64,000 nucleotides of DNA from Saxidomus purpurata. Taxonomy: Eukaryota > Mollusca > Bivalvia > Venerida > Veneridae. The position numbers were made by a program, and so were the translations under genes. Shown here piece by piece: positions 1 through 12,347 of this stretch (its first letter is position 1; the number at the start of each line of letters is the position of its first letter). The notes under the pieces are model-generated. The model made no database searches, was not told where the DNA came from, and saw only the letters and a list, made by a program, of their open reading frames with translations. The DNA is taken from positions 4,073,357-4,137,356 of the forward strand of contig JAFMSR010000019.1 of NCBI GenBank assembly GCA_022818135.1, given 5' to 3'.

Positions 1-36
1 ATAATTTCTGACACCAAAGTCTGAGATCGAGCAGCC

Positions 37-381
37 TTAAAGGGACACTCCCTACATCTAGCAGACTATATTCTCGAAACATAGATGATGAGTTCAATGA
101 ACGTAAAATGATAATAAATACAATTTCAAAGATGAACCTATGGCGAAAAATGCCTCATTCCACCAGAAATAAATTGCATCCACCCATTAATTGTACAACA
201 ACAACTCTACATAGATTATTAAATGATTTACGGTACTGCAGTATATTTTAAACCACTGATTTTATCGTAAATGACCGCGAATGCATTGCCGAAAATTTTA
301 GGTTAAGTTATACCGGGAATACTTTCAAAGATTCTATTATTTATATATTTGGGGTTATTTAGTTTGGCATCAGTTATAAGG
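37..381 (+). mobile_element. B-family MITE
   Basis: TTAAAGGGACACTCCCTACA at the left, then the B interior (AACGTAAAATGATAATAAAT, CATCCACCCATTAATTGTAC), ending CATCAGTTATAAGGT. It abuts an A-family end (about 11-40) and shares its TTAA. Confidence 0.7.
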
Positions 382-2644
382 TCAATCAACATTTATAACA
401 GAAAGAAGGGCAAGACGGAGAATCGAACATATCATCCCATCCGCGTTTGACTTGTCGATACTTTCTATTTAGAACAGCTTTATGTTTCTTTCCGCATCGC
501 GCTCTATCATTCCAGAATGTACTGTTAATCGGATAATATTCGCGAAGATTTAGTTTTCGCAATTTTCGCGAATTTCCCATTTCGCTAATTAAAACATTTC
601 GCTTCATTGGATAAATTTACTATTATAGAATTCTCCTTTCGAAAATTCGCAAACACGACTGTCTCCTCAAAAATCGCGAAATTTTGTCACGCGAAAATGA
701 CCCAATTTACAGTAACAGTATAAAAAGAAGTGTTCACTTTTTGACGAGGATTGTTTGTGTCCTAGATTAATTGCCTGATGGCACTTATGTTTACGCCAGG
801 AACAGTGTTAATCTTTATAACTTTGTGGTTGATTTATTTGTCATCTTGTTTCTTTCCTTTATTGTCAATCCAGGGAACACGACGAGAATTGCAGTCATTT
901 ACGTACAAATAGATTAACTTTTGTCCTAAAATAAATGAACCAAGGACAGCATATAAACGTTTACGAGACCTTTTGATAACCATTACAAGCTTATTGAACT
1001 CACTTCAATTTGGTCGACCTTAATCTTAACACAACTACAACAAAAAATAAACAATGTATTATATTTAGACGCAAGTAGGCGGTAGACACGTTTTCTCCGG
1101 ATTGTGCAGTTACAAAAATAGTACAATAAATTTTTGCGATTTACCAGAGACACTACCTAAAACTGGCGTCAATTACATAACTTTAAAAGCGAAAACAATG
1201 GAATAATTGCAAGTACTATAACGAGGCCTAAAACATTAAGCTGTTTATTCTAGTCACTATCGGAGAAATCAGCGTTTTGAAATATGTTACAGTACCTTAA
1301 AACATTCAATAATCTATGTACAGTTGTTGTTGTACAATCGATTTATTATAAAAGGCCTCTATGTTGATAATTTGTACTAAAATGAGGAATTTTTCAACAT
1401 ATTTTGTTCTTTAAAATTGTATTTATTTAACATTTTACGTTCACTAAACAAATTATCTCGCGAATAAACAGAACACTGAGAAATCGCGAAATAAAGAACT
1501 CGCGAATATAAAAACTTTTGAAGTTAGTCATTCTACAATACATTTATGATTAAGCAAAACGACATTTATTTGTCATTCAAAAACAGTGGCATATTGTCTG
1601 TTATGAGACATAAATTGCGTTAGACGCGTCATTAACAGTCAATGTCCTAGAAGGCAAATAAGGCTTTAATAACAGTCGAAACTTGTATATTAGCGCTTAT
1701 TTAACAATCTCGCGAAAGATTCATTTCACATTTATTTACTTTTAGAGACTTCTACTTTCGCGAATTAGCTATATGTCTGTTCACCAATCGTGAAATGTTC
1801 GTCAAGCAAAAACTTCCCATTATACAGTACCATTAATTACCTTGCGTTTGAAAAAAGTAAGAAACTGTTTCTATTACTGAAACGTTCCAAGACAGACGAC
1901 TCGAACACGTAACTCAAAAAGTGTAAAATCACTGTGCATTATATAAAGCTGTAACATTTTGAAAAAATGCACAAAGGTGCATAATGGAATCTGATCCCTT
2001 TACTAAAGAAACTTAAAAAGATATGGTTGATTTCGATCTAAAGAATTGTTTTGTTGTGCATATAATTTTTAAACATTTTGTATTTGTGTGCATCAATATT
2101 GCCACCGAGCTAAGATTTTGACACGAAGAGGAATTAAAAATGCCCACTTGATAACCTTAAGATATGATGGAGTACTTGTACTTCTTATACCACGTGATCG
2201 ATTATTTCCCGTCATTTGTCTCGGGAAATGAGGATTGTTCTATACTCCATGATATCCGGTACATTTTTTAGTATCATAATAATTTCCTTATGTTGACGTA
2301 AGCCAATGCAATTCTCCCAACACGAGAAGAGACGATGATAAAAAAGAGTTGTTAAACCCATTTTACCTGCAATTTTACAACGGAATCATCTAACGTCAAA
2401 TTAAGGCGTGTCTATTTTTCAGACAGGGTGTTTTGTGGAGAATTGTGATCATAAAGGCTAACATTTCGCTTCAAAGCATAGCTGTTTAAACTATTTTTAA
2501 CTGTAGAACGCCCTCGTCGCGAAAAACATGCAATATTCTACATCAGATATATTATTCAGTAACAATGTGTATCTACGAAAAAAGAAAATATTTGTTCTAT
2601 AAGTGTCATATATTTATGCAATAAAACTATTAATGTTGGCTATT
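382..2644. other. No gene seen; TCGCGA-rich AT-rich sequence
   Basis: The frame at 386-607 (-) shows no recognisable domain. Palindromic TTCGCGAA-type motifs cluster at about 430-690, 1455-1510 and 1705-1795. The segment ending CGAAAATGACCCAATTTACA (about 705) has a relative at 30175-30288. Confidence 0.4.
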
Positions 2645-2648
2645 TTTT

Positions 2649-2972
2649 TAAAGCTGCACCCTCGCAGCTATTGTGGAAAAAATTAATTGTCAACAATGAT
2701 ATACTTATGCATAAAAATATAAAACTTAAATCAGCTACACAAGGAAAAATCTAGGTGCGTATTAATTTTGCAAAAGATCGTTTGAAAATATTTGAGTTAC
2801 GACACAGCTATATTACATGTTTATATTGGATATCATTTCAAATCTACTGATAAACTTTACAAGTATGTTTACTGTAACCTATTGGTATGTCGATGTGTTC
2901 TAATATATGATATTATTTACAGTTTGAAGAAATTTATTATTTCACCAAAATCTGAGATCGAGCAGCTTTAAG
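2649..2972 (-). mobile_element. A-family element, diverged
   Basis: AAAGCTGCACCCTCGCAGCT at the left and CACCAAAATCTGAGATCGAG at the right, with the A interior recognisable but eroded. Confidence 0.55.
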
Positions 2973-3399
2973 ACAACATTTATTTTAAATTTGAAATTGT
3001 AAAGGGCGTCTTCTCAGAAGAAAAAAATGACATGAATTTCACATTTATCTAAATTTGATGTACATGAAGCTTAAAACCATAAAAATTGCAAGTGAATTGT
3101 TTTACCATAGGATAGTCCTATCGAAAGTCGTAAAAATTTAAACAAATACTCAAAATATGTTAATACTACAAAGCTTCCAAGATAGCACAATTTGCACATT
3201 ATATGTCAGCTGGAGGTCAAGGAGACCACAACACTTGTTGCAAGTTTGTTAAACATCCACGAACTTTCAATTCGACGTCACGAACATTGAAAATTTGTAA
3301 ATTTTCGATAATGATGAAATTTTTATGCTTTTCTTCCGATTTCAGTCTTTGTGTGAGTTGAATTGTAAAGTACAGAACGTTTGTTCTTAAGTGGTAAAC

Positions 3400-3403
<4 letters not shown>

Positions 3404-3439
<36 letters not shown>

Positions 3440-3470
3440 TCTTTATTTATTTCATGAAGGTTACATATCA
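3404..3470 (-). repeat. (AAT)n microsatellite with LINE-like tail
   Basis: About eleven ATA/TAA units followed by AAAATCTTTATTTATTTC. Read on the - strand this is AATAAAGATTTTATTATT..., which resembles the tail of a non-LTR retrotransposon. No reverse transcriptase is present. Confidence 0.4.
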
Positions 3471-3504
3471 GACATACAAGGATTTACATGTAAATCAAAA
3501 TACA

Positions 3505-4055
3505 TCTTATTTTCATATGGCCTTCAATAAATTGAATGTAAAAGAAGAATTAAAATGCAACAACAATAACATACCGTTGATAAAGAAATATCAAACAAAT
3601 ATGATTTATTAGTTATACATTTCAATTGAACAATCATATTTTTTTAAATTCTATTTTTTAGCAAAGCTAGATATGACAAAAGTAAGACAAAAATTGTTTA
3701 AATTGTTGAAACTTTCTTTTGATACGACAGACACTCAAAAATTTAGTCCAAAAGTTAGTGCGGAAATATATTTGTAGAAGTAAATTTATAATTTAGAACA
3801 AATCTTATTTTCATATGGCCTTCAACAATGTAAAAGAAGAATTAAAATGCAACAATAACAACATACCGTCGATAAAGAATAATGAAACAAAATATGATTT
3901 GCTAGTTATACATTTCAATTGAACAATCATATTTTTCAAATAGTATATTTGTTTGGCAAAGTTAGATATGACAAAAGTTAGACAAAAATTGTTTAAATTG
4001 TTGAAACTTTCTTTTGATACGACAGACACTCAAAAATTTAGTCCAAAAGTTAGTT
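3505..4055. repeat. ~250-bp direct duplication
   Basis: 3505-3757 and 3802-4055 are about 90% alike, both starting TCTTATTTTCATATGGCCTT and ending AATTTAGTCCAAAAGTTAGT. Open frames over them are not conserved between the two copies. Confidence 0.7.
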
Positions 4056-4372
4056 TAACCTTAAATATGTATGGGGTATAAAATTATTGATGGATTTAAC
4101 ATAACAGGTGGTGTATGAAAATATTTATTGGTTGAAAATAAAAATATAATGTTTAAAAAAAAACATTGGGTTAAAATATATATGTGGTGTATATTTATGG
4201 TCTAAAATAGATATGTTGTAGATTAAATTATTAATATGGTGTATAAAATATTAATTAGCTGAAAATATAAAGACGATGTATACAAAAACAATATTGGTTA
4301 AAATATATGTGTTGTATAGAAATATTTATGGTCTAGAAATATTTATGGTGTAGATCTATTAAACAAAATATG
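4056..4372. repeat. Degenerate ~30-40-bp AT-rich repeats
   Basis: Recurring variants of GGTGTATAGAAATATTTATG and TTAAAATATATGTGG; a decayed minisatellite. Confidence 0.5.
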
Positions 4373-5520
4373 GTTTTTAATTAGCATGCTGGGATACAAC
4401 GGTCCTAATTTGTAAACGCTAATAGCATGTAATTTGAAGAAAATTACATGTTAGTCAAAAACCTGACATTTTCCATCTGACAAAACAAAACATTAGCGTA
4501 AAAGTACAATCTTGTTGTTTACAAGGCACTTTCAAACATATGATTATATTTACACATCAATTATGATCGGACGTAAACAATTTAAAGGTATTCGCTCACA
4601 GATTTTGTTGAAAAAAAGTTCTCCAAACCCTTTGAAAATAACATATTTCAGAACGAATAGTCAAATAGTCAAATAAAAAGATCAAGTTTCATTTCATATA
4701 GAGTTTATCCGCAGACTTTCTCAAAAAAATTGACGGCAACGGGGAGCGAACTGCTTAAAAGAGGCAACCTCAAAACACACTAAAACTCAAATCAGCTAAA
4801 TACTACAGCAAATTTAGGCAAAATACACATATTGATGAGAGCATAGGCCATAAAACCTTCATAAAACAATTGTTTCATATTTTTGGCGATTATACATGTA
4901 ATAGGCCACAACACTGTGCGTAAACGAGACACTTCTCAAAATTTTGCTTCTCGAAAAAATATGTTTATTATTTAACGTACATTTAGTTCATGTTTAACAT
5001 TTTAAGAATATGATTAGCTGCTTTTAAGGTATGTCCCTTTAAAGCAATTAACACGTCTGACAACGACGTGACATTTTAGCTATCATCTTCACATTGCAAA
5101 AGAAAGAAGACATTATCGTAAATTTCTACGAAACATCATCAAACACACTGCGCATTTTTTGTTACATTTCATTGATTACACCCTTTGGGATTGCCCTTTG
5201 TTTTGTTTGTTTTCTTTCTTTCTTTTTAAGTAATTTATATGAAAATAAAATAAACAGAAAACACGTTAAAATATAGTTCTGGCGTTGTTTGCTGTCTAGT
5301 GAGTGAAGTGTTTACAAAAACAAGTACAAAAAAAGGTTGAAATGACATTTACAAACCCTTAAACAGATAACAGATTCAATTTCAAGATTATCATTTTATG
5401 TTAGTGCAAGTGTGCTTGCGGCAATTATATTGTGCTTTTAGTAAATTACAGTATCATACAGGCGAGCGTAAAAGACCTTTAAAAGGCATCCAAGCACTAC
5501 CTCAGTTCATTTTACTCAAA
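4373..5520. other. No gene recognised
   Basis: AT-rich. A small frame at 5094-5276 has a hydrophobic stretch but no supporting context. GGTATGTCCCTTTAA near 5030 is a stray B-family terminus. Confidence 0.35.
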
Positions 5521-5524
5521 GGAT

Positions 5525-5740
5525 AGAGGTCGTGCGGTCAGAGTCGACTTAAAATCACTGTCTACGAGAGTCATGGTTGTAAATCCTGCTACCAACCAAT
5601 TCTCCTTATATGAGAAAGTTGTCAGTATCGTATGGAGGATAGGGTTCTTGTACTGAACTGTCGCATGGAACTAGGGATAGGTAAACTCCCTGCCTGTTAA
5701 GAGTTACAGTAGATGAAAATCATGATGAAACGGGCGTTGA
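5525..5740 (+). repeat. SINE-like repeat
   Basis: Contains GGTAAACTCCCTGCCTGTTA and ends AACGGGCGTTGAACTTGG. A partner at 62709-62915 has TAAACTCTCCGCCTGTTAAA and GGACGCTGAAC. Such tails are typical of molluscan tRNA-derived SINEs (family knowledge); the tRNA-like head here is eroded. Confidence 0.45.
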
Positions 5741-6385
5741 ACTTGGAAAAAAAAACATTGCTATTCAAAATCATATAAACTCGTTATTTAATGTTGGCTT
5801 TTATTTCTGATTAGTTTACGACAAATGATTTATTTACTTGTGTTTCTGTAACGCATAAGTTTGACAGCGGAGTTGATCCAATCAAGTTACAATGAAAATT
5901 GATGTGCTTTCAGACATCAATGTAATTGAATATTTTTGCAGGACCGATTTTGTATACACTATAAAACAAGCGTTTTGCGACCAGGAATCTAATTATTGTT
6001 GGTGGATTTCTCAGAATGTATCTAGCTTTTCTCCTGATAACAACATATACAAAACCAGTGACATATAATGCGTTAAATGATTAGCGTGCAATCGTACATT
6101 ACTTTGTCATTGAGCAAGCATTTACGATGTCCCTTTCATTTACTAAATGGGATATTTATGAGTTTAAAGGAGAAAAGCTAGATACATAAGGCAAGTGCGG
6201 TACATATATATATCAAATTTATTGATGTTGTTCACTTAAGTGATAAGTTGACTACACTGTCATAGACACGGAAAGCGTTTACATGATCTGAGTATCTTCA
6301 TTACACGTTGGATCAAAGGATAACTGTTTAATTACGTGCAGATCGAAAATTGTCCGGATAATTGAACGTCCGGTTAACATGTAGG
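5741..6385. other. No gene or clear repeat seen
   Basis: AT-rich, without long open frames or recognisable motifs. Confidence 0.35.
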
Positions 6386-6741
6386 ATACCAGTACCCTAT
6401 AACTGGTGTCAAACTAAATAACCTCAAAAACATAAATAACAGAATCTTCTTAAGTATTATAACTTCATCTAAAAGTTTCAGCTATGCGTTCCGAGTCATT
6501 ACCGATAAAATATACTGCAGTACTGTAAACCATTCAATAATCTATGTAGAGTTGTTGTACAATTTATGGGTGGATGCGATATATTACAAAGGGCCTCTAC
6601 TTTTATTGATTGTGGTAACATGAGGCATTTTTCGCCATAGGTTCTTTGAAATTGTGTTTATTTATCATTCTACGTTCATTGAACACATAATCTACGTTTC
6701 GAGAATATACTCTGCTAGATGTAGGGAGTGCCCCTTTAGAA
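6386..6741 (-). mobile_element. B-family MITE
   Basis: TACCCTATAACTGGTGTCAA at the left, the B interior, and GATGTAGGGAGTGCCCCTTT at the right. The frame at 6603-6800 is only its translation. Confidence 0.7.
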
Positions 6742-8030
6742 AGGTAAAAAAATGCAGGATTAACCGTCATATAATGTTTTGATTCCGTGAGACAAAACAA
6801 TGAATGAAAAAGTTTACGTCATCACACTGACGTCATTACTCTACGTTAAAACGTTGTACAGTTTTAATTTAGCGGTACGCATTTGAATCGATTGTCTGCT
6901 TTGTTACATGCAGGCTCTGAATCTGACGTCTTCTGCATGATGTCACAGTCGGGTATTTTTTATATATTTTATGTACTAGATGATTAAACTGTACGATATC
7001 TTGAATGGTGGCCTGAAAGGGGGAGTGAATTCCAACAGCCACATTTTATGCCAATTTTCACATTACCTTCAAACTGAATAAAGGGCCGTCGTAGTTTCGA
7101 TAGTTTTCATAAATTCGGCGTATAACAATCGAAATAATCTATGGTTTGGAGTGCTTTATCGAATTAAAACGTTTCTCGTCGGTAATGTTCTGTGTAATAA
7201 TTCACTCTAGCTTCGCCCTCTGAATAATTCCGCCCGACACATCACCTCCGGAGAATGCTTCAATTTCAGTAAAGCAATCAAAGCCAGAGATTATTTCTTA
7301 AATACAAAGAAAATCATGAAATATTCGCGAAAACTATTTTCGCGAGAGCACTCGTTGTGAATTGAAAATTGCAAATTCAAAGTTTCCTGGCCATTAACAA
7401 CTTCGGGAAATACACAAAATCGATTGTAAGCGAATTTCATGGCTGGAGATAGAAAACGCGGGAACTTTATGTCTCACAAATTCAAAGCGAGTTACAGTAT
7501 ATGGTGCAAACCTTTCATTTGGAATAAAACGATAAGCAGAACACCATAAATTTTGTCATCCAAGTGACTGGCGGCAAATTGGCTGTCAGTGAAAAACATG
7601 TGCTCGCAGGAAGTAGCCTAATGAGCCAGACATGGCGTAAGCGATATCAGAAATGAACAGATCATGCAAATCATTCCCCTTCTCTTTATTGCGGCGTAGC
7701 AAATGGTTCACATTTGAACTTTCAGTGGTTAACGAACTATAAGGTAGACAAAACCATCATTAAAGCCGATCCAAGGCAATTATTTTGATTATTTATGATG
7801 GAAGAATGAATCTGTGGATCTACTGATTATAAAGATCTAATTTACGTTGTGAATTGCATGTCTGTTTTGATCAAATGTATTATCAATAACGACGTAATGC
7901 TAGATTCATCAACGATTTAATTCATATATGCTATATCAGTTAAAAGAGTTTTAAACTGAAATATGAATATATTTTAAATCGGGCTTCTTAAGTGTTATAA
8001 AATATGACAGAACATTCTGATGATTGTTTT
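6742..8030. other. No gene; repeated segments shared with 9.0 and 28.6 kb
   Basis: 7190-7280 (TAATTCCGCCCGACACATCA) recurs at 9020-9085. 7555-7700 (CAAATTGGCTGTCAGTG, CATGTGCTCGCAGGAA) recurs diverged at 28605-28730. TCGCGA motifs occur at 7322-7350. Confidence 0.4.
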
Positions 8031-8067
8031 TAAAGCTGCTCGCTCTAAATATATCTAATAAGTAACA

Positions 8068-8405
8068 ACCAAATCGTAGTCTCCTTTGAAGTTACTGACA
8101 AAGTGAAATCAACCAAATCGTAGTCTTCTTTGAAGTTACTGATAAAGTGAAATCAATATTTTGATAGGATAATGATAGAACCATGTTCTATTCTCTCTAA
8201 AGCTGTAGCTATATACTTTTGTTTTGTATTTGAAGTCGTTTCTTTATGTTAACAGATGACAGAATGCCATTTTTTTGCAATATCATTGAAAAAATACTGC
8301 TCTGTATTTCTAACATTTCCTTTCCGAAACAAAACGTTATCGTAGAAAATACTGCTCTGTATTTCTAACATTTTCTTTCCGAAACAAAACCTTATCGTAG
8401 AAAAA
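8068..8405. repeat. Two short tandem duplications (44 bp and ~57 bp)
   Basis: AACCAAATCGTAGTCTCCTT is repeated after 44 bp (8068-8155). AAAATACTGCTCTGTATTTC is repeated after ~57 bp (8287-8405). Confidence 0.65.
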
Positions 8406-8869
8406 AATTATTTCCGCTGGAAAGGCATCTTTCTGAGTAAAATAAGAGCTAGTTGTTATTGTGGTCCTGGGACTTTAATAGCATCAATAAAACTGAACTC
8501 CATGTAATTTACCCATCACCGAACCATGTATATTACCAATACAGCTTAAAGATTATAATCATATAAAGTTGATAATGATCGGGAGCGTAAGACAGTAGTT
8601 TATCTCTCTCAATCGGCCGTTAGCATTGTACTACAACAGTATTGTCATGTCAACATTGCCTATTAAATAAACACTGTAGGGAATTACATAATCAAATAAT
8701 ATCTAAACAAAAGTTGATCTATGAAAATTGTGAGAAAATAATCATATGTTTTTAGCTGTTAGTGTAAATTATAGCCTATCATATGGCAACATGAAAGTAT
8801 TCTAAAAGTACAGAGGTATGAATCACGGTCACTTTCCGAATGTGCTGAACTCTTCAAAGATATTTTATA
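8406..8869. other. No gene seen
   Basis: AT-rich with no long frame. Confidence 0.3.
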
Positions 8870-8957
8870 TGACTACGTGTTCAAAAATACGTAATTTACA
8901 TACAGTTTGAAGAACTTAATTTTTTTACCAAAATCTGAGACCAAGCAGCTTGAAACA
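8870..8957 (-). mobile_element. A-family fragment (right end)
   Basis: CAGTTTGAAGAACTTAATTT and ACCAAAATCTGAGACCAAGC, the A right terminus. Confidence 0.5.
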
Positions 8958-9324
8958 TATAAGAATCGCATTCATCTAAGACTACAAGTGCTTCATTGAA
9001 ACTGAAGAATACCGACGTAATAATTCACTATTTACCCTCGTTTATAATTCCGCCCGGCACATCATCTCCGGGGAATGCTTCAATTTTGAAAAAGCACTTA
9101 TTTCTTAATTAAAATCCGAGATCATAGGAAGATTTTGTAAAATTTGAGAGAATACGTAGTTTACCCGTACTTGCATGCATTGGTCCTTCAATGTATCAAC
9201 TTTGTAGATCTTTATAACATTAAAATTTCAAATTTCAATTAACGTATGGAAATCTAAGCTTTTAAATATGACAATCTTATTCCATGGTGTTCTGTGATGG
9301 CCCAGTGCATCCAATCAGACTGCA

Positions 9325-9658
9325 GAGCTGCTTGCTCTCAGATTGTGGTAAAAAATAAAGTTCTTGAAAATGACGTATCTTAGAACATACAGTCATATAA
9401 AAGAGCTTCAGCATAAATTCCTGTCACTTATAACTCTAAATTTCAAATAATTAGCTATCAAATTTAAAAGCGTTAAGTTCCAATATGAACAAATAATGAA
9501 GCGGTGACGTGTAACTGACATTTTCAATCGATTTCTGCAAAATCCTACCTATTTTTTTGCTTATTTTTTATTCTAGCATTTAGTTTTATATTTATGTATA
9601 AGTGTCATTTTTTAGAAATTTATTTTTTCAACGGTAACCGAGAGCGAGCAGCTTTAAG
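9325..9658 (+). mobile_element. A-family MITE
   Basis: GAGCTGCTTGCTCTCAGATT through the A interior to CAACGGTAACCGAGAGCGAG and CAGCTTTAA. Confidence 0.7.
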
Positions 9659-10030
9659 ATCGTTTGACAATGGAATTTTGCAAAAAATTGATGGATAGTT
9701 TATACGTAATAAAACGACGGTATTTCATGTCTCAATCCAGGTTTCCTAGATTATGGCTTTTATTACAGCGCCAAAATGTTAATAAAGTTAATATGCGAGA
9801 TAAAAAATAAAACGAGCATTATTAATTACGCCATTCAATATGCATTTTACGATATTTCATCCTCGAATGTGCATTTTATTCACTGAATGGGTTATTAAAT
9901 TTGGTTAAATCTAAGTTGGGAATGTTGCCTTCATGTAATAAAGTTGTCTCCTAAGATTTATGTATTTTGTGAAAATATCCTGCAATTTCAAATATGATTT
10001 AAACGTTTGGCAAGGCCACACAGCCATTTT

Positions 10031-10228
10031 AAAGACACAATCAATGGGACTTACCCCACATCTAGCCAATTATATTATCGAAACATAGATTATGTGTTCA
10101 ATGAACGTAAAGTGATAAATAAATACAATTTTAAAGTAGAACCTATGGTTTAACAACAATTAAACAATAAAGAGGCCTCCTATAATACATCGCATCCACC
10201 AAATTAATTGTACAACAACTCATGTACG
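10031..10228 (+). mobile_element. B-family MITE, truncated
   Basis: A degenerate left end, then GAAACATAGATTATGTGTTC and the interior to TTAATTGTACAACAACTC. Confidence 0.6.
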
Positions 10229-10343
10229 ATTTGATGTATCACCGGGTTCCAAAAGCAACTGTAAACGGTTAACCAATGGACAGCATGGATTCAACTGGTG
10301 ATACATCAAATCGTCTTAAAACGGCCCGAGATACATCGAAATT

Positions 10344-10588
10344 GCCCCACTGTGTTCCTTTAATTGTTCGTTTTGTCCTCGTGTGTTTGCTTTGTATGCT
10401 AGTGTGTGCTGGTAGTGTACGTGTGTGTGTGTGTGTGTACATGATTGTGTGTGTGTCGTGTGTGTGTGTGTGTGTGTATGTATGTGTGTGTGGGTTGGTG
10501 GTGTGCACTTCTGGGTGCTGTGGGGCTCGTTTTGGAGATGCTGTGTTTTTGGTACGTGGCATTCCCTGTTTGATATTATTTTTGTTTT
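10344..10588 (+). mobile_element. Retroposon D, truncated copy
   Basis: Begins within the element at GCCCCACTGTGTTCC, carries the (TG)n block and GGTACGTGGCATTCCCTG, and ends TGATATTATTTTTGTTTT. Confidence 0.7.
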
Positions 10589-10643
10589 AAAACTTACAAA
10601 ATCGGCGAAACGTGCACACATTACATAACAATCGATCGCATCA

Positions 10644-10690
10644 TGTTTTTGGTACGTGGCATTCCCTGTTTGATATTATTTTTGTTTTTA
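10644..10690 (+). mobile_element. Retroposon D, ~47-bp end fragment
   Basis: Only the last part of D (GTTTTTGGTACGTGGCATTC to TTTTTGTTTTT) is present, 55 bp after the copy ending at 10588. It has the same fixed end and an extreme truncation. Confidence 0.65.
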
Positions 10691-11027
10691 TACGAAATGC
10701 ATTCAAATAAGCTCGAGTAAAGCGGTCTGAACCGTCCAAACGTGGGAGAAAACGGCGGAAATCCAAATATAAACACTACCGACCAATGTATTCCTTCAAT
10801 AACTTTTTTATATTTAGGTCCACGGTCCAAAACGGGTGTGACGATTTCATATATTACATGTGGCTATACAAAGGGCATGATAACAGTTCGATCAAATTAA
10901 AAATAAACATTTCCTTACAAATTTTCTTATCCGTCTCCCAAAACATTAAATTTTCGCCATTTTGACCAGAACTACACCAAATTCTCGCTTAAAGCCCCGA
11001 GAAACATCGTTTACGTCCGACCCCCTG

Positions 11028-11192
11028 GTAGCGGTGCCATGTAACATAGATTTTCAATCGGTTTCTGCAAATTCCTACCTAGATTTTTGCTAATTGTTTT
11101 ATTATAGCCTTTAGTTTTATACTTATGAATAAGTATGTCATTTTTTTAAAAGACATATTTTTTCAACGGCAACTGAGAGCGAGTAGCTTTAA
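11028..11192 (+). mobile_element. A-family MITE, right part
   Basis: Starts at GCGGTGCCATGTAACATAGA and ends AACTGAGAGCGAGTAGCTTT. Its terminal TTTAA is also the start of the next B element. Confidence 0.65.
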
Positions 11193-11567
11193 AGGGACAC
11201 ACCCTATAACTGATATCGAACTAAATAACCTCAACATATAAATAATAGATACTTTGGAAACAATTTATCTTAACCTGAAAATTTCAGCTACATATTCCCT
11301 GTCAAAATCGCTAAAATAAGCAGTTTAAAGTGTACTGCAGTACCGTAAACCATTCAATAATCTATGTAGAGTTGTTGTTGTACAATAAAAGGGTGGATGC
11401 GCTTTATTACAGAAAGCCTCTATCTTGTTTTAATTGTGGTATAACGATGCTTTTTTCGCCATAGGTTCTTCTTTGAAATTGTATTCATTTATCATTTTAC
11501 GTTCATTGAAAACATAATCATTGATTTGAGAATATAATCTGCTTAGATGTAGGGAGTGCCTCTTTAA
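11189..11567 (-). mobile_element. B-family MITE, abutting A
   Basis: TTAAAGGGACACACCCTATA to GTAGGGAGTGCCTCTTTAA, full length. The junction with A has no spacer. Confidence 0.7.
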
Positions 11568-11965
11568 CGACTTAGAACACTGAAAAAGGTGTCATTTTAT
11601 CAGTAATGATATTGCAGAATAATTCTTTTCATACACTGATTTTGCCATTAGACAGATAGATCGATAGATAATGTCACAAATCTCCATCAAATACTTGTAC
11701 ACAATCGATGGCAATGTATAGGTTGAATGCTTGCAAATTCGTAAGAAGTGAAACATCTTGATATATATTGGCGAATGCACTGCCATGATACTTTTTTTTG
11801 GTCTTTGCGTTTTTTCGTAGGTATCCTTTTTTCTATGATCCACCCGAAATCAGTAGTATATTGTTTATTTGCATTATAGTAGGAATCTGACCCGTGAGCT
11901 ATGACCTATTAGAATATATATATATATATATGAAAAATGTTAAACGATATGCCGGAATAAGTTAA
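11568..11965. other. No gene seen
   Basis: AT-rich, with a (TA)n run at 11917-11932. The frame at 11592-11843 (-) has no recognisable feature. Confidence 0.3.
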
Positions 11966-11967
11966 TT

Positions 11968-12084
11968 ATAAAAAAATGAAAATGACACTATACGAGTTTT
12001 CTATTTGTATTTGCCTATACAAATTTGGCAAATACAAATAGAAAACTCATATTAGTGTCATTATTTTCATTTTTTTATATAAAT
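11968..12084. repeat. Long perfect-like hairpin
   Basis: Two ~48-bp arms (AAAATGAAAATGACACTATA ... its inverse ending TTATTTTCATTTTTTTATAT) surround a ~9-base loop. Few mismatches. Confidence 0.7.
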
Positions 12085-12347
12085 TTTATATAAATGCAGT
12101 CACGGCTCAATGCATAAAATCCAATTATAACATGACTATTGTTTGTGTGCGATTACTAGTTTATTTTCCAATTGGATTTACCACTTAATCTGATACTAGC
12201 AATCCTCTAACGATCTAAATATTGTCAGCCCCAAAAATATTACTAACACGGCATTTGTGTAAAATACTAGCTCTTCCATTCTTGACATACAGAGACATTC
12301 AAATGCCATTTTACACTACGATCTGTTTACAGCGAGATACTGACCTT

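Noticed and set aside
10269..10830. Overlapping frames of 60-105 codons on both strands
   Set aside because: They translate the (TG)n/(CA)n block of retroposon D and recur at every D copy.
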